DNA of 64,000 nucleotides from NCBI RefSeq assembly GCF_000279145.1, contig NC_018178.1, forward strand, positions 248,001 to 312,000, given 5' to 3'. Every line of letters starts with the position of its first letter. Within the stretch, counting starts at the first letter, position 1. Source of the DNA: Melioribacter roseus P3M-2 (GTDB lineage Bacteria > Bacteroidota > Ignavibacteria > Ignavibacteriales > Melioribacteraceae). The translations under genes and the position numbers were made by a program. Shown in pieces: positions 1-11,695 of the stretch. Under the pieces are notes generated by a model. The model made no database searches. It was not told the origin of the DNA and saw nothing but the letters and a program-made list of their open reading frames with translations.

Positions 1-361
1 TCCAAACCGTTTCCGACTGAGGTTCAACTCCGCCAACCGCGCAAAACAATGCGATGGCGCCATCCAAAACTCTCAAAGAACGTTCGACTTCTACCGTAAA
101 ATCGACGTGTCCCGGAGTATCAATAATATTTATTTGATGCCCCGCCCACATAGTAGTTGTAGCGGCGCTTGTAATCGTAATACCTCTTTCTTTTTCCTGC
201 TCCATCCAGTCCATCGTTGCAGCGCCGTCGTGGACTTCGCCAATTCGATGCACTTTACCGGTATAGAACAAAATTCTCTCGGTCGTCGTAGTCTTACCGG
301 CGTCGATATGAGCCATAATGCCGATATTTCTAACCTTACTTATTTCAACTCTTTTAGACAT
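1..361 (-). CDS. fusA: Elongation factor G, N-terminal part (cut by window edge)
   Basis: Translation elongation factor G, the GTPase that moves tRNAs and mRNA through the ribosome. Only the first 120 codons are in the window; the gene continues past base 1. The start ATG is at 359-361. The N-terminus reads [20 protein letters not shown], followed by the P-loop [15 protein letters not shown], the switch I region [11 protein letters not shown], and the G3 motif DTPGHVDF. It is the third gene after rpsL and rpsG, the standard str-operon order. The start and family are secure; the rest of the protein cannot be judged. Confidence 0.97.
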   Translation of the reverse strand, partial: MSKRVEISKVRNIGIMAHIDAGKTTTTERILFYTGKVHRIGEVHDGAATMDWMEQEKERGITITSAATTTMWAGHQINIIDTPGHVDFTVEVERSLRVLDGAIALFCAVGGVEPQSETVW

Positions 362-381
362 AATTTATCGAATTACTCCTT

Positions 382-849
382 TCACCATTTAAAGTGAGCA
401 AAAGCTTTATTTGCTTCCGCCATTCTGTGTGTATCGTCTTTTTTCTTAACCGAACTACCTTCGCCGTTGTAAGCGGCAATTAATTCCGCAGCCAGTTTCA
501 AAGCCATCGATTTATCCTTGCGATCGCGCGCATAAGTTCTCAGCCATCTCAAAGCCAAAGCCATTCTTCTTTCCGGTCTAACTTCCATCGGCACCTGATA
601 CGTTGCACCGCCGACTCTGCGGCTTCTAACTTCCACCAACGGAGAAACATTCTGAACCGCTTTTTTGAACACCTCTAGCGCCGGCTTTTTCGTACGTTGT
701 TCAATAATATCGAAACTGTCATAAACAATTCTTCTGGCTGTGGATTTTTTGCCGTCCCACATAATATAATTGATAAACTTGGATACCAGCACGTCGTTAT
801 AACGCGGATCCGGTTTAAGATATCTTTTTTCTGCTCTTCTCTTTCTCAT
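382..849 (-). CDS. rpsG: 30S ribosomal protein S7
   Basis: Small-subunit protein S7, which nucleates assembly of the 16S rRNA 3' domain and lies at the E/P tRNA sites. The 155-residue length is normal for the family. It begins [19 protein letters not shown] and carries the conserved [20 protein letters not shown] and [10 protein letters not shown] segments. The start lies 2 bp after the rpsL stop codon, so translation is probably coupled to rpsL. I see no strong Shine-Dalgarno site of its own. Confidence 0.98.
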   Translation of the reverse strand: MRKRRAEKRYLKPDPRYNDVLVSKFINYIMWDGKKSTARRIVYDSFDIIEQRTKKPALEVFKKAVQNVSPLVEVRSRRVGGATYQVPMEVRPERRMALALRWLRTYARDRKDKSMALKLAAELIAAYNGEGSSVKKKDDTHRMAEANKAFAHFKW

Positions 850-851
850 AG

Positions 852-1229
852 TTATTTAGCTTTTGGTTTTTTGGTTCCGTATTTCGACCTGCCTTGTTTT
901 CTGTCTTCAACGCCGCTTGTGTCGAGCGTGCCTCTGATAATATGATATCTAACGCCAGGCAAGTCTTTAACTCTTCCGCCTCTTATTAATACAATCGAGT
1001 GTTCCTGAAGATTGTGTCCTTCACCCGGAATATAAGCCGTAACTTCGATACCGTTACTCAGCCTTACCCTGGCTACTTTTCTAAGAGCCGAGTTAGGTTT
1101 CTTGGGCGTAGTAGTATAAACTCTAGTGCAAACGCCGCGCTTTTGAGGACAAGCTTCTAAAGCAGGCGCTTTATTTTTAGAGGTTACTACCTCTCTTCCT
1201 TTTCTAACCAACTGGTTTATCGTTGGCAC
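852..1229 (-). CDS. rpsL: 30S ribosomal protein S12
   Basis: Decoding-centre protein S12, 125 residues. Contains the [18 protein letters not shown] and [10 protein letters not shown] segments that hold the classical streptomycin-resistance positions; both lysines (in PKKPN and in GRVKDLPG) are the wild-type residue. The start codon is GTG at 1227-1229, about 6 nt downstream of a GGAGGA Shine-Dalgarno sequence; no better start is nearby. First gene of the rpsL-rpsG-fusA unit, with its own candidate promoter just upstream. Confidence 0.98.
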   Translation of the reverse strand: MPTINQLVRKGREVVTSKNKAPALEACPQKRGVCTRVYTTTPKKPNSALRKVARVRLSNGIEVTAYIPGEGHNLQEHSIVLIRGGRVKDLPGVRYHIIRGTLDTSGVEDRKQGRSKYGTKKPKAK

Positions 1230-1276
1230 GTAAATCCTCCAAGTCTATTTCACTTTAATAAAAAATTCAGACTCAA

Positions 1277-1305
1277 AATTTATTGATAATAAATTCAATT
1301 GTCAA
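1277..1305 (-). promoter_or_regulatory. Sigma-70-type promoter for rpsL-rpsG-fusA
   Basis: On the minus strand the rpoC-rpsL gap contains TTGACA (1300-1305), a 17-bp spacer and TAAATT (1277-1282), about 50 bp before the rpsL start. The -35 box is a perfect consensus. It would let the str operon be transcribed independently of read-through from rpoC. Promoter activity is inferred from sequence only. Confidence 0.65.
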
Positions 1306-1324
1306 GTTAAGTCTATAAGAAATA

Positions 1325-4300
1325 TTAATTTATCGACTCTTTTTCTTCTACTTTTTGGTCTTCTTTCTCTTTTTCTTCTTCGGTAGCCAAAATTATGTTT
1401 CTGTATTTTTTCAAGCCTGTGCCTGCCGGTATGAGATGCCCCATAACGACGTTTTCTTTCAAGCCGATCAAATAGTCTGTTCTTGCTTCAACGGCCGCAT
1501 TAGTTAGAACCTTGGTGGTCTCCTGGAAAGAAGCAGCCGAAATGAAGCTTTCGGTAGAAAGAGCCGCCTGGGTAATACCCAACAGAATATTATCGAATGT
1601 TGCAGGTTCGGCGTCGCGTACTTTCATCGGTTTCTTTCCTTTCCTGTTCAGATCCGCATTGACTTCTCTGTATTTTGAACGCGTTATCAACTGTCCTTCT
1701 TTGAAACGCGACTGACCGGGGTCGATTATATAGACCATATTCTTGATTCTTTCGTTCTCTTCGATAACTTTATTTCTGTCTTCAAGACTTTCTTCGATGA
1801 AATTGGTGTCGCCCGACGAAATAATACGCAACTTCTGCAGCATTTGTTTAACGATAACCTCGATATGCTTGTCGTTAATTTTCACGCCTTGCAGACGGTA
1901 AACATCCTGAATTTCGTTCACAAGGTATTCCTGCACTGCATTTGTACCTTTGATCTTCAATATGTCGTGAGGGTTAACGGGTCCGTCGGTAATCTTTTCG
2001 CCTGCCGGAATCTCGTCGCCTTCCTGAACGAGCACGTGTTTTCCGTACGGCACGGAGTATACTTTTTGGACAGAACCGTCGAACGATTCCACTATAATTT
2101 CACGCGAGCCTCTTTTTCTAGCGCCGAATTTAACCCTTCCTTCGATTTCCGACACAATTGCAGGATCGTGTGGACTTCTGGCTTCGAAAAGCTCAGTAAC
2201 CCTTGGCAAACCGCCTGTGATATCTCTCGTTTTAACGGCAGATTTTGAAATCTTAGCCAGAACGGTTCCGGCCTGAATTACCTCGCCTTCTTCAACGGAG
2301 AGATATGCCCGAGTGGGCAGGTTAAATACTTTTTCGTTCCCTTTTGAATCCCTTATTAAAATACTCGGCGTAAGATTCTTGTCTTTCGTTTCAATAACAA
2401 CTTTTTGAACGTGACCGGTTTGTTCGTCCGCAACCTGCTGATAAGTAACATTATCGACCAAATCGACGAACACAACAGTACCGCCAATATCGGAGATGAT
2501 AACGGAGTTATAAGGGTCGTGATTATAAAGCGGAGTGCCTTTTCCCACATCCTGTCCGTCGTCTACCATCAGTTCCGCTCCGTAAGGAATTTCATACCGT
2601 TTGATTTGCCTGTTGTCGTTATCGACAATTCCGATAGCGCCTCGTCTTCCGATAACTACTTTTACAGTACCGAATACGTCGTTTTTCTCTACGTAATTAA
2701 TTTTGTCGTATTTTACTTTACCAGCGACGTTTGTTTCAACCTGCGACTGACTTGCGATACGCGAAGACGTACCTCCGAAGTGGAATGTACGAAGAGTAAG
2801 CTGAGTGCCAGGTTCGCCGATTGATTGAGCTGCAATTATACCGACCGATTCTCCGATTTCCACGAGTTGCCCCGTAGTCAGGTTTCTTCCGTAACATTTT
2901 GCGCATACTCCCTGGCGGGCTTCGCAAGTAAGGACTGTCCTTATATATACCTGTTCGATATTAGCTTCGTCTATTTTTTCCGCTTTTTCTTCGGTTATCA
3001 TTTCACCTGCTTCAACAATAAGCTCGTCTGTTCTGGGATCATAAACGTCCTCCTGGGCGACACGACCGGTAATGCGTTCGGCGAGAGGTTCGCGTTCCAA
3101 TTCGACATCTTTCAATGCCGTAATATATACGCCGCGGATTGTGCCGCAATCCTCTTCCGTTACGATAACATCCTGGGCAACGTCAGTCAATCTTCTGGTA
3201 AGGTAACCTGCGTCCGCAGTTTTAAGAGCCGTATCGGCAAGTCCTTTACGAGCGCCGTGAGTGGAGATGAAGTATTCCAATACGGAAAGACCTTCCTTGA
3301 AGTTAGCCACAATCGGATTTTCAATAATTTCGCCCGATTGTCCCGAAAGACTCTTTTGGGGTTTCTGCATCAGACCGCGCATGCCGGCAAGCTGGCGCAC
3401 CTGTTCTTGCGAACCGCGGGCTCCCGAATCGACCATCATGTGGAGCGAATTAAACCCGTTCTGATCGTTTTTGATTCTTTCCATCAGCGAACGGGCGACG
3501 TTATTTGTCGTAAATGTCCAGATATCGATAATCTTATTGTACCTTTCGGCGTCCGTAATGAGACCCTGTTCGTGTTCGTTGAGGACTCCCATTACTTTCT
3601 TGTTTGCTTCTTCAATTAATTTTGATTTTTCATCGGGTATTATCATATCGCTGAAACTGATCGAAATACCCGCAGCGGTAGCGTATCTGTAGCCTAAATC
3701 TTTAACGTCGTCGATAAATTTGGCGGTAACTTCGTTTCCGAGCTTCATGAACATCTTATAAATAAGACCGCTGAAAATCTTTTTAACCAGCAACTCGTTG
3801 ATAAAGCCCATTTCTCTCGGGACGATCTGATTGAATATCACGCGTCCCACAGTTGTTTCTATAAATTCGCCTTCATATTTCAATTTAATTTTTGCATGGA
3901 GGTCGACTGCTTTTGTGTTGTATGCAATAAGAACTTCTTCCATGCTGCCGAAAATCATGCCTTCGCCTTTTGCGCCCGGCATAAATTTAGTCAAGTAATA
4001 ACATCCAAGAACTATATCCTGAGTGGGAATCACAATCGGCATACCGTTCTGAGGCGAAAGGATATTATGAGAACTGAGCATTAAAATCGAGGCTTCGAGT
4101 TGAGCTTCGTAAGAAAGCGGAACGTGTACAGCCATCTGGTCGCCGTCGAAGTCGGCATTGAACGCCGTACAAACCATCGGGTGCAGCTGAATGGCTTTGC
4201 CGTCGATCAAAATGGGCTGAAATGCTTGAATACCCAAACGGTGCAATGTAGGAGCGCGGTTCAACAATACCGGATGGCCTTCGATTAATTTTTCCAGAAT

Positions 4301-5563
4301 TTCCCAGATAATCGGTTCTTTTCTGTCGACCGCTTTTCTTGCGCTTTTAACGGTTTTATAGTGACCCCGTTCCATTAATTTTCGTATGATGAACGGTTTA
4401 AATAATTCTACAGCCATATCTTTCGGCAAACCGCATTGATGCAGTTTCAATTCCGGACCGACAACGATAACCGAACGGCCCGAATAGTCGACTCTTTTGC
4501 CCAAAAGATTCTGACGGAAGCGGCCCTGTTTCCCTTTGAGCATGTCGCTCAAAGATTTGAGCGGGCGGTTGCCGTCGCTTCTAACGGCGCTGGATCTTCT
4601 CGAATTGTCGAAAAGAGCGTCGACCGCTTCCTGAAGCATTCTCTTTTCGTTGCGGAGAATTACTTCGGGAGCTTTGATATCTATTAATCTTTTGAGACGA
4701 TTATTTCTGATAATAACGCGACGATACAAATCATTCAAATCGCTCGTTGCAAAACGACCGCCTTCCAAAGGCACCAAAGGTCTGAGCTCGGGCGGTATAA
4801 CGGGAATTACGCTCAGCACCATCCATTCTGGTTTGTTCGGAACTTTTCCTTCGTGTTCTCTGAAAGCTTCGAGAACTCTGAGGCGTTTGAGAATGTCGTT
4901 TCTCTTTTGCTGCGAAGTTTCTTCAGCCAGTTGGGCTTTTAATTCTCTGAATGTAGCTTCAATATCGATGCTTTTGAGAAGTTCTTTAACGGCTTCGCCG
5001 CCGATTTTAGCCACAAATTTTTTCGGATCGTCGTCTTCGAGCGCGTCGTTATCGTGAGGCAGCGATTGTACGATTTCATAATACTGATCTTCGGAAATCA
5101 AGTCTTTTCTTTGAAGTCCCGTTGGACCTGGATTCAGAACCACATACGATTCATAGTAGATAACTCTTTCGAGTTCTTTCGTGGTCATTCCGATAATATT
5201 TCCGATTTTGGAAGGGAGAGCTTTGAAGAACCAGATGTGTACTACAGGAACAGCCAGAGCGATATGCCCCATGCGTTCTCGTCTGACGGATTTCAACGTA
5301 ACTTCAACGCCGCAACGATCGCATACAATTCCTTTATACCTAATGCCTTTATACTTGCCGCAGGCGCATTCCCAGTCTTTTACCGGGCCGAATATTTTTT
5401 CGCAGAAGAGTCCGTCTTTTTCGGGACGGAACGACCTGTAATTAATCGTTTCGGGCTTGGTTACCTCGCCATGTGAGCGCGAAAGAATATCATCCGGACT
5501 AGCAAGGCTTATAGTCAATCGTTCTATATTTCTTACTTTTGTTTCTTGAAATTTAGCTGCCAT
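1325..5563 (-). CDS. rpoC: DNA-directed RNA polymerase subunit beta'
   Basis: Largest RNA polymerase subunit, forming the active-centre cleft with RpoB. Visible landmarks are the N-terminal zinc-binding cysteines (CACGKYKG and CDRCGVEV), the catalytic metal site [12 protein letters not shown], the bridge-helix/trigger-loop region around [18 protein letters not shown], and the second zinc site [17 protein letters not shown] 18 bp further upstream stays in frame, but it falls inside the AAGGAG Shine-Dalgarno that fits the ATG at 5563, giving MAAKFQETK and 1412 residues. Ends in an acidic/lysine-rich tail. Lies 48 bp after rpoB. Confidence 0.99.
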   Translation of the reverse strand: MAAKFQETKVRNIERLTISLASPDDILSRSHGEVTKPETINYRSFRPEKDGLFCEKIFGPVKDWECACGKYKGIRYKGIVCDRCGVEVTLKSVRRERMGHIALAVPVVHIWFFKALPSKIGNIIGMTTKELERVIYYESYVVLNPGPTGLQRKDLISEDQYYEIVQSLPHDNDALEDDDPKKFVAKIGGEAVKELLKSIDIEATFRELKAQLAEETSQQKRNDILKRLRVLEAFREHEGKVPNKPEWMVLSVIPVIPPELRPLVPLEGGRFATSDLNDLYRRVIIRNNRLKRLIDIKAPEVILRNEKRMLQEAVDALFDNSRRSSAVRSDGNRPLKSLSDMLKGKQGRFRQNLLGKRVDYSGRSVIVVGPELKLHQCGLPKDMAVELFKPFIIRKLMERGHYKTVKSARKAVDRKEPIIWEILEKLIEGHPVLLNRAPTLHRLGIQAFQPILIDGKAIQLHPMVCTAFNADFDGDQMAVHVPLSYEAQLEASILMLSSHNILSPQNGMPIVIPTQDIVLGCYYLTKFMPGAKGEGMIFGSMEEVLIAYNTKAVDLHAKIKLKYEGEFIETTVGRVIFNQIVPREMGFINELLVKKIFSGLIYKMFMKLGNEVTAKFIDDVKDLGYRYATAAGISISFSDMIIPDEKSKLIEEANKKVMGVLNEHEQGLITDAERYNKIIDIWTFTTNNVARSLMERIKNDQNGFNSLHMMVDSGARGSQEQVRQLAGMRGLMQKPQKSLSGQSGEIIENPIVANFKEGLSVLEYFISTHGARKGLADTALKTADAGYLTRRLTDVAQDVIVTEEDCGTIRGVYITALKDVELEREPLAERITGRVAQEDVYDPRTDELIVEAGEMITEEKAEKIDEANIEQVYIRTVLTCEARQGVCAKCYGRNLTTGQLVEIGESVGIIAAQSIGEPGTQLTLRTFHFGGTSSRIASQSQVETNVAGKVKYDKINYVEKNDVFGTVKVVIGRRGAIGIVDNDNRQIKRYEIPYGAELMVDDGQDVGKGTPLYNHDPYNSVIISDIGGTVVFVDLVDNVTYQQVADEQTGHVQKVVIETKDKNLTPSILIRDSKGNEKVFNLPTRAYLSVEEGEVIQAGTVLAKISKSAVKTRDITGGLPRVTELFEARSPHDPAIVSEIEGRVKFGARKRGSREIIVESFDGSVQKVYSVPYGKHVLVQEGDEIPAGEKITDGPVNPHDILKIKGTNAVQEYLVNEIQDVYRLQGVKINDKHIEVIVKQMLQKLRIISSGDTNFIEESLEDRNKVIEENERIKNMVYIIDPGQSRFKEGQLITRSKYREVNADLNRKGKKPMKVRDAEPATFDNILLGITQAALSTESFISAASFQETTKVLTNAAVEARTDYLIGLKENVVMGHLIPAGTGLKKYRNIILATEEEKEKEDQKVEEKESIN

Positions 5564-5611
5564 AAATAATTTCTCCTTCAAACTTTTATTAATATAATCT
5601 CACACGGTTAA

Positions 5612-8600
5612 TCAATTAATTTTGATATTCAGACCCAGACCTTGCAATTCCTTAATCATAACATTGAAGGCTTCCGGAATATTGGGGTCCGGAATGTTTT
5701 CGCCTTTAACAATAGCTTCGTAAGTCTTAGCTCTGCCTGTTACATCGTCGCTTTTAACCGTCAAGATTTCCTGAAGCACGTGAGCAGCGCCATATCCTTC
5801 GAGAGCCCACACTTCCATTTCACCGAATCTCTGTCCGCCGAACTGAGCTTTACCGCCTAAGGGCTGTTGAGTAATAAGCGAGTAAGGTCCAATCGAACGG
5901 GCATGAATTTTATCGTCGACCATATGACCGAGTTTCATCATATAAATATACCCGCAGGTTACTTTCTGATGGAAACGTTCGCCTGTGCGTCCGTCGTAAA
6001 GCCAGGTTTTGCTTCCTTCGGAAAGTTCGGCTTTCTTGAGCCATTCTTCCACGTCGTTAACGCCTGCGCCGTCGAAAATCGGGGTCTCGAACTTAACGCC
6101 GAGTTTCTTTCCTACCCAGCCGAGAGCTGTTTCATATAACTGTCCGATATTCATACGGGAAGGCACGCCCAGCGGATTGAGAACTATGTCGACCGGAGTG
6201 CCGTCTTCGTGATAGGGCATATCTTCAACGGGAACAACCTTTGCAACAACGCCTTTGTTACCGTGTCTGCCCGCCATTTTATCGCCAACCTGAATTTTTC
6301 TCTTCTTGGCAACGTATACTTTGGCAAGCTGAGTAATTCCCGGAGGCAGTTCGTCGCCCGATTGAATTTTGAGGCGTTCTCTCTTGAAATCTTCTTCAAT
6401 TTCGGCAAGGAGTCCGAAATAATTCGAGAAGAGTTTTTTAATCAATTCATTTGTCTTAGGTTTATCGAACCAATCTTTTGTATAATCGAGTTTTGTTACG
6501 TCGTCCATTTCGGAAAAAGTCGATTCTTTGATGGCAGTTCCGCTGCGAATTACAACGCTGCCATCCAGATCGCGAATGCCGGTTGTAGTTTTTCCAAGCG
6601 TCAAAGCGGTCAGCTTTTCGACTAATTTATTGTAATAAGCGTCTTTTTTGCGTTGATATTCGAGATCGAGAGTTTCGAGTTGTTTTTTCTCGAGCTTTTT
6701 CGCTTCGGCGTCTTTTTTCTTTCTGCTGAAGAGACGCGTTTTAATAACGACGCCTTTGAGTCCCGGAGGCGCTTTAAGAGAAGCGTCTTTTACGTCGCCG
6801 GCTTTGTCTCCGAATATTGCTTTCAAAAGTTTTTCTTCCGGAGTTGGATCTGATTCGCCTTTAGGAGTAATTTTACCGATAAGGATATCTCCTTCTTTAA
6901 CTTCTGCGCCTTCTCTTATAATACCGTTTTCGTCCAGATCCTTGGTGGCTTCTTCGCTAACGTTAGGTATATCTCTCGTCAGTTCTTCCTGACCGCGTTT
7001 GGTCTCGCGCACCTGAAGTTCGAATTCTTCAATATGAATCGAAGTAAATACGTCGTCGGCAACGAGGCGTTCGCTAATTATTATAGCGTCCTCAAAGTTA
7101 TATCCGCGCCAGGGCATGAATGCAACGGAAATATTTCTGCCGAGCGCCAGTTCTCCGTTTTCAACCGAAGGACCGTCTGCCAGTATATCTCCTTTTTTAA
7201 CTCTTTGTCCCGACACTACACGCGGCTTTTGATTGAAACAAGTTTCCTGGTTCGTGCCGGCAAACTTTGTCAATTTATATTCAACTTTTCTTTCGCTGTC
7301 AAAACTTACAAGAGCTTCGTCTTCCGCCAAATCGGTATCGTAAGCGACAATAATTTTTTCTGCGTCGGCAAATTCTACAATGCCGTTTTTTTCGGCGACA
7401 ATAACGGCTCTGGAATCGCGAGCGACTTTATATTCCATTCCGGTTCCGACAATCGGCGCTTCCGGCACTAACAACGGCACCGCTTGGCGTTGCATGTTCG
7501 AACCCATCAATGCGCGGTTAGCGTCGTCGTGCTCGAGGAACGGTATCAGAGAAGCCGCCGCGCTAACTATTTGAGCCGGAGCCACGTCCATATACTGAAC
7601 TTCGCTCGGCGGCACTACGGGATATTCGTCTTTCAAGCGGCATTTTACTCTGTCGAGTATGAATCTGCCCTGCTCGTCGATCGGAGCGTTTGCCTGAGCA
7701 ATAATGTATTGATCTTCCTGATCCGCGCTCAAATATTCTATCTGATTTGTAACTCTTCCGTCCTTAACTTTACGATAAGGAGTTTCGAGGAATCCGTAAT
7801 GGTTTACTCTTGCATAAATTGTCAACGACGATATAAGACCGATATTGGGACCTTCGGGCGTTTCGATCGGACAGAGTCGTCCGTAATGCGAATGGTGAAC
7901 GTCGCGCACTTCGAATCCGGCGCGTTCTCTAGTAAGTCCTCCAGGTCCGAGAGCGGAGATTCTCCTCTTATGAGTTATTTCGGAAAGAGGATTCGTTTGA
8001 TCCATAAATTGGGACAACTGGTTCGTACCGAAAAACGCATTGATAACGCTGCTGACCGTTCTGGCATTGACCAGGTCCTGAGGCTGCATATTTTCGTTAT
8101 CGCGCATGTTCATGCGTTCTTTGATTGTACGAGCCATTCTGGCGAGTCCGATATTATATTGCTGCTGAAGCTGCTCGCCGATTGTTCTAACTCGTCTGTT
8201 GCCCAGATGGTCGATGTCGTCAACGCTTACGTTTCCGTTCTTGAGCATAATAATGTTTTTCATAATGGCAACGATATCTTCAACAGTCAACACTCTAACG
8301 CTTTCATCGACATTCAAACCGAGCTTATCGTTCATTCTGAAACGGCCTACATCGCCCAGATCGTATCTCTTGTCGTTAAAAAATAGCTTGTCGAGAAGCC
8401 CAAGGGCGGTTTCGATATCTGGAGCTTCGCCCGTTCTTAATTGTCTGTAGATTGCAAATAGAGCTTCTTCTTTGGTTTTTGCAGTATCTTTTTTAAGTGT
8501 ATTTATAATAAGGTCTTGTTCAACTGAAGTTTCGGAGGTTATTAGTTTAACTACCTGCAGCGTGGACTTTTTAATATTATCGATAATTTCTTCGTTCAAT

Positions 8601-9391
8601 TCTTCGTCTTTCGAAACGTAAATCTCTCCAGTTTGCAAATCGATAACATCGTCTGCGGCAATACGTCCGGAGTGGACTTCCGGGTCAAGTTTTTTAACAG
8701 CAACTTCTTCGATTAAATTGAAAAGATTCAGAATCTGTTCGTCGGTTTCGTAACCCAGCGCTCTCAACAGAGTAGTAGAAGGGAATTTCTTCCTTCTGTC
8801 GATATAAACATAAAGTATATTGTTAATGTCTGTGGCAAATTCGACCCACGAACCTCTGAATGGAATAATACGAGCGGAATAGATCGGCGTTCCGTTCGGA
8901 TGGAATGTTTGAGCAAATGCAACGCCCGGCGAGCGGTGGAGCTGACTGACAATAACGCGTTCGGCTCCGTTAATGACGAACGTACCTTTTTCAGTCATAA
9001 AAGGCAAGTTGCCGAGATATACTTCCTGCTCGACTGTATTGATAAACTCTTCGGTTTCGCTGTCTTTGGTTGAAAGTCGCAATTTTGCTTTCAGAGGCGC
9101 CGAATAGGTCAATCCTCTTTCCTCGCACTCGGCTATCGAGAAGCGTGGCTTTTCGATGTGATATTCGATAAAATCGAGTCGATAAAATTCTTTATTGTCG
9201 AGAATGGGAAAATTTTGATTGAAAACAGCCTGCAGTCCTTTGTTTTCTCTCTGTGAAGGCGGCACTGAAAGCTGTAAGAATTCCTCAAACGATTCAAGTT
9301 GAATATTCAACAAATCTGGCACTTTAAGAGCAGGCGAAATCTTACCAAACGTAATGCGTCCGTTAATTTTATTTATCTTTTGTTTTTCCAA
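5612..9391 (-). CDS. rpoB: DNA-directed RNA polymerase subunit beta
   Basis: Second-largest RNA polymerase subunit, 1259 residues. The rifampicin-binding region is recognisable as [31 protein letters not shown] in short overlapping blocks ([20 protein letters not shown]), with the usual sensitive-type residues. The C-terminal blocks [13 protein letters not shown] and [20 protein letters not shown] are present. It starts with MEKQKINK after an AGG-containing leader. Preceded by a hairpin in the rplL-rpoB gap and followed by rpoC. Confidence 0.99.
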   Translation of the reverse strand: MEKQKINKINGRITFGKISPALKVPDLLNIQLESFEEFLQLSVPPSQRENKGLQAVFNQNFPILDNKEFYRLDFIEYHIEKPRFSIAECEERGLTYSAPLKAKLRLSTKDSETEEFINTVEQEVYLGNLPFMTEKGTFVINGAERVIVSQLHRSPGVAFAQTFHPNGTPIYSARIIPFRGSWVEFATDINNILYVYIDRRKKFPSTTLLRALGYETDEQILNLFNLIEEVAVKKLDPEVHSGRIAADDVIDLQTGEIYVSKDEELNEEIIDNIKKSTLQVVKLITSETSVEQDLIINTLKKDTAKTKEEALFAIYRQLRTGEAPDIETALGLLDKLFFNDKRYDLGDVGRFRMNDKLGLNVDESVRVLTVEDIVAIMKNIIMLKNGNVSVDDIDHLGNRRVRTIGEQLQQQYNIGLARMARTIKERMNMRDNENMQPQDLVNARTVSSVINAFFGTNQLSQFMDQTNPLSEITHKRRISALGPGGLTRERAGFEVRDVHHSHYGRLCPIETPEGPNIGLISSLTIYARVNHYGFLETPYRKVKDGRVTNQIEYLSADQEDQYIIAQANAPIDEQGRFILDRVKCRLKDEYPVVPPSEVQYMDVAPAQIVSAAASLIPFLEHDDANRALMGSNMQRQAVPLLVPEAPIVGTGMEYKVARDSRAVIVAEKNGIVEFADAEKIIVAYDTDLAEDEALVSFDSERKVEYKLTKFAGTNQETCFNQKPRVVSGQRVKKGDILADGPSVENGELALGRNISVAFMPWRGYNFEDAIIISERLVADDVFTSIHIEEFELQVRETKRGQEELTRDIPNVSEEATKDLDENGIIREGAEVKEGDILIGKITPKGESDPTPEEKLLKAIFGDKAGDVKDASLKAPPGLKGVVIKTRLFSRKKKDAEAKKLEKKQLETLDLEYQRKKDAYYNKLVEKLTALTLGKTTTGIRDLDGSVVIRSGTAIKESTFSEMDDVTKLDYTKDWFDKPKTNELIKKLFSNYFGLLAEIEEDFKRERLKIQSGDELPPGITQLAKVYVAKKRKIQVGDKMAGRHGNKGVVAKVVPVEDMPYHEDGTPVDIVLNPLGVPSRMNIGQLYETALGWVGKKLGVKFETPIFDGAGVNDVEEWLKKAELSEGSKTWLYDGRTGERFHQKVTCGYIYMMKLGHMVDDKIHARSIGPYSLITQQPLGGKAQFGGQRFGEMEVWALEGYGAAHVLQEILTVKSDDVTGRAKTYEAIVKGENIPDPNIPEAFNVMIKELQGLGLNIKIN

Positions 9392-9436
9392 TCCTAACCT
9401 CCGATGATTTATTAGGCTCTTTCAATAAATGAAAGA

Positions 9437-9469
9437 AAGTGGTAACCCGGGAATTCCGTTTTACCACTT
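9437..9469 (-). promoter_or_regulatory. Intergenic hairpin between rplL and rpoB
   Basis: AAGTGGTAA and TTACCACTT form a perfect 9-bp stem around an inner CGGGAATTCCG palindrome in the rplL-rpoB gap. There is no run of T on the minus strand directly after it, so it is not a textbook terminator. Its position matches the attenuator / RNase III processing region known between rplL and rpoB in other bacteria. The role here is inferred. Confidence 0.5.
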
Positions 9470-9505
9470 CAAAAATTAATATGATTTTCCAGGAAAATCG
9501 TATAA

Positions 9506-9886
9506 TTACTTAATTGTGACTGTAGCGCCGGCTTCTTCCAATTCCTTCTTGATTTTTTCGGCTTCTTCTTTGGAAACGCCTTCTTTAATCGGTTTCGGAG
9601 CGCTGTCAACCAGATCTTTTGCTTCTTTGAGTCCGAGAGAAGTATGAGCGCGGACAACTTTAATAACGTTAATTTTGGTGGCGCCTGCGCTTTCAAGAAT
9701 AACGTCGAATTCAGTTTTTTCTTCTGCAGGAGCTGCGTCGCCGCCTGCAGCTACTCCGCCGGCCATAACAACAGGAGCTGCGGCGGTAACGCCGAATTCG
9801 TCTTCGAGAGCTTTCTTTAATTCTGCCGCTTCAACAAGCGTAAGGGCTTTGATTTTTTCAACAATTTCTGCAATTTTTTCTGACAT
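9506..9886 (-). CDS. rplL: 50S ribosomal protein L7/L12
   Basis: Stalk protein that recruits translation GTPases and is present in several copies per ribosome. It has 126 residues: an N-terminal dimerisation domain ([20 protein letters not shown]), an Ala/Gly-rich hinge around residues 33-55, and a C-terminal domain with the factor-binding segment [20 protein letters not shown]. It follows rplJ with a 37-bp gap, the usual order for the stalk pair. Confidence 0.98.
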   Translation of the reverse strand: MSEKIAEIVEKIKALTLVEAAELKKALEDEFGVTAAAPVVMAGGVAAGGDAAPAEEKTEFDVILESAGATKINVIKVVRAHTSLGLKEAKDLVDSAPKPIKEGVSKEEAEKIKKELEEAGATVTIK

Positions 9887-9923
9887 TTTTATATCTCCTA
9901 TTTCTTAATTATAATCTTAAAAA

Positions 9924-10445
9924 TTATGCTGCTTTTTTCTTGGAAATCTCGTCAACAAGGCTGACTATGTCGCGCATAACCGCATTGATTGCGCCGACGA
10001 TTCCTGAAGCCGGGGAGTTTATACTTCCGATAATTCCGGCAATCAACTCTTCCTTGGACGGCATCGAAGCCAATGTGTTCAACTGGTCGGCGGGGTAGAA
10101 ATTCGATTCGAGGTAGCATCCTTTGAACTGGAATTTGCCGGTTTCATCAAAATATTTTTTGATGATTTTAGCCGGCGCAACAAAATTTTCTCCTGCGAAC
10201 GCCACTCCCGTCATACCGACGAATTGATCATAAAGCTGTTCGTAACCGCCTAAATCTTCGAGGGCTTTTTTGAAGAGAGTATTTTTGAATACCTTGTAAG
10301 TAACGCCTTCTTTTTTGAATGTGGAACGGAGTTTATTGATATCTTCAACATTAACTCCTTTGTAATCCACTAAGTAGATTGCCGTAGAATTACTTACAAG
10401 TTCTTTAATCTGCTCTACGACCTCGTATTTTTTCGCTTTTTTCAT
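9924..10445 (-). CDS. rplJ: 50S ribosomal protein L10
   Basis: Stalk base protein that anchors L7/L12 dimers and, in species where this has been tested, represses its own mRNA. Two adjacent ATG codons occur; the second (10445) sits 4 nt after GGGAG and is preferred, giving 173 residues beginning MKKAKKYEVVEQ. The C-terminal helix that binds L7/L12 is present (GIVGAINAVMRDIVSLVDEI). A terminator-like hairpin precedes it. Confidence 0.97.
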   Translation of the reverse strand: MKKAKKYEVVEQIKELVSNSTAIYLVDYKGVNVEDINKLRSTFKKEGVTYKVFKNTLFKKALEDLGGYEQLYDQFVGMTGVAFAGENFVAPAKIIKKYFDETGKFQFKGCYLESNFYPADQLNTLASMPSKEELIAGIIGSINSPASGIVGAINAVMRDIVSLVDEISKKKAA

Positions 10446-10490
10446 CATTCTCCCGTATCAGTTATTACATCGTTCGGCTTAAGAAGCATT

Positions 10491-10520
10491 TATAAATAAA
10501 ACCCGTATAGAAATACGGGT
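10491..10520 (-). terminator. Terminator-like hairpin between rplA and rplJ
   Basis: ACCCGTAT and ATACGGGT form a perfect 8-bp stem with a 4-nt loop (10501-10520). On the minus strand a T-rich tail, TTTATTT, follows. It lies after the rplA stop and before rplJ, so it may attenuate or separate the L11-L1 and L10-L12 messages. Whether it terminates fully or partially is unknown. Confidence 0.6.
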
Positions 10521-10536
10521 GAGTGCGTAATCTTTG

Positions 10537-11232
10537 TTATGTGGAAGCCACTTCGTCTTTGCTTATTTTCAAGCCGGGTCCCATTGTAGAAGACAAGTAG
10601 ATACTTTTAATATATTGACCCTTAGCCGAAGCAGGCTTCATTTTTACAATTGTATTGAGAAAAGCTCTGGCATTATCGACAAGTTTGTCGGTATCAAAGG
10701 AAATTTTGCCGAGCGGAGTATGAACAATACCGGCTTTGTCGACGCGGAATTCGATTTTACCGGCTTTAACTTCTTTTACCGCCTGGGCGACATCCTGAGT
10801 AACAGTGCCGCTTTTCGGATTGGGCATGAGCCCTTTCGGACCCAGAATTTTGCCTAATTTACCCAATTCAGCCATGCTATCGGGCGTAGCAATCACAACG
10901 TCGACGTCAGCCCAACCTTCTTTAATTTTCTCTAAATATTCTTCGAATCCGGCATAATCCGCTCCAGCGTCCAAAGCTTCCTGCGCTTTCGAGCCTTTGG
11001 CGATAACAAGAACTTTGACATCTTTTCCCGTTCCGTGGGGAAGAGAGACAGTGCCTCTTACCATCTGGTCGGCATGTCTCGGGTCGACGCCCAATCTGAT
11101 AGCGCAGTCGAGAGTTTCGTCAAATTTTACCTTCGAAAGCTCTTTCAATTTATCGATCGCTTCCTTCAAAGTATATTCTTTCTGAGCTTCGACTTTCTCC
11201 TTTATAGACTTCATTCTTTTTGAAACTTTCAT
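10537..11232 (-). CDS. rplA: 50S ribosomal protein L1
   Basis: L1-stalk protein that binds 23S rRNA and helps release deacylated tRNA. The ATG at 11232 ([13 protein letters not shown]) gives 231 residues, the typical family length. A GTG 12 bp upstream is in frame but less likely. Signature blocks are [20 protein letters not shown] and [16 protein letters not shown]. It lies 24 bp after rplK. Confidence 0.98.
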   Translation of the reverse strand: MKVSKRMKSIKEKVEAQKEYTLKEAIDKLKELSKVKFDETLDCAIRLGVDPRHADQMVRGTVSLPHGTGKDVKVLVIAKGSKAQEALDAGADYAGFEEYLEKIKEGWADVDVVIATPDSMAELGKLGKILGPKGLMPNPKSGTVTQDVAQAVKEVKAGKIEFRVDKAGIVHTPLGKISFDTDKLVDNARAFLNTIVKMKPASAKGQYIKSIYLSSTMGPGLKISKDEVAST

Positions 11233-11256
11233 AATGTCATCCACTATAAGTTTTTA

Positions 11257-11682
11257 TTATTCTTCTACTGTAATTCCCATGCTTCTTGCGGTGCCGGCAA
11301 TCATGCTCATAGCATGTTCGATATCGTGAGCATTCAAGTCGGGCATTTTCAATTCTGCAATTTCGCGTAATTGATCTTTTGTAACTTTTCCAACTTTGGT
11401 TTTATTCGGTTCAGGCGAACCTTTGTCGAGTTTCAAAGCCTTTTTGAGAAGCACTGCCGCAGGAGGCGTTTTGGTAATAAACGTAAATGATTTATCTGTA
11501 TAGACAGTAATAACTACCGGGATGATTAATCCCTGTTTGTCGGCGGTTTTAGCGTTAAACTGTTTACAAAATTCCATAATATTAACGCCTTTTTGACCCA
11601 GCGCGGGGCCTACCGGCGGCGAAGGATTAGCCTGTCCTCCGGGAATCTGCAGCTTGATATAACCTTCTACTTTCTTTGCCAT
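11257..11682 (-). CDS. rplK: 50S ribosomal protein L11
   Basis: GTPase-centre protein L11, 141 residues, needed for factor binding and the stringent response. The N-terminal block [20 protein letters not shown] holds the conserved proline loop, and the C-terminal rRNA-binding domain ends in [13 protein letters not shown]. It lies 13 bp after nusG in the secE-nusG-rplKAJL order. Confidence 0.98.
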   Translation of the reverse strand: MAKKVEGYIKLQIPGGQANPSPPVGPALGQKGVNIMEFCKQFNAKTADKQGLIIPVVITVYTDKSFTFITKTPPAAVLLKKALKLDKGSPEPNKTKVGKVTKDQLREIAELKMPDLNAHDIEHAMSMIAGTARSMGITVEE

Positions 11683-11695
11683 TGTTCTACCTTAA

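Noticed and set aside
7484-8386. 300-codon plus-strand open frame inside rpoB
   Set aside because: It is the antisense of a conserved coding region, has no Shine-Dalgarno or family pattern, and arises from codon usage of rpoB.
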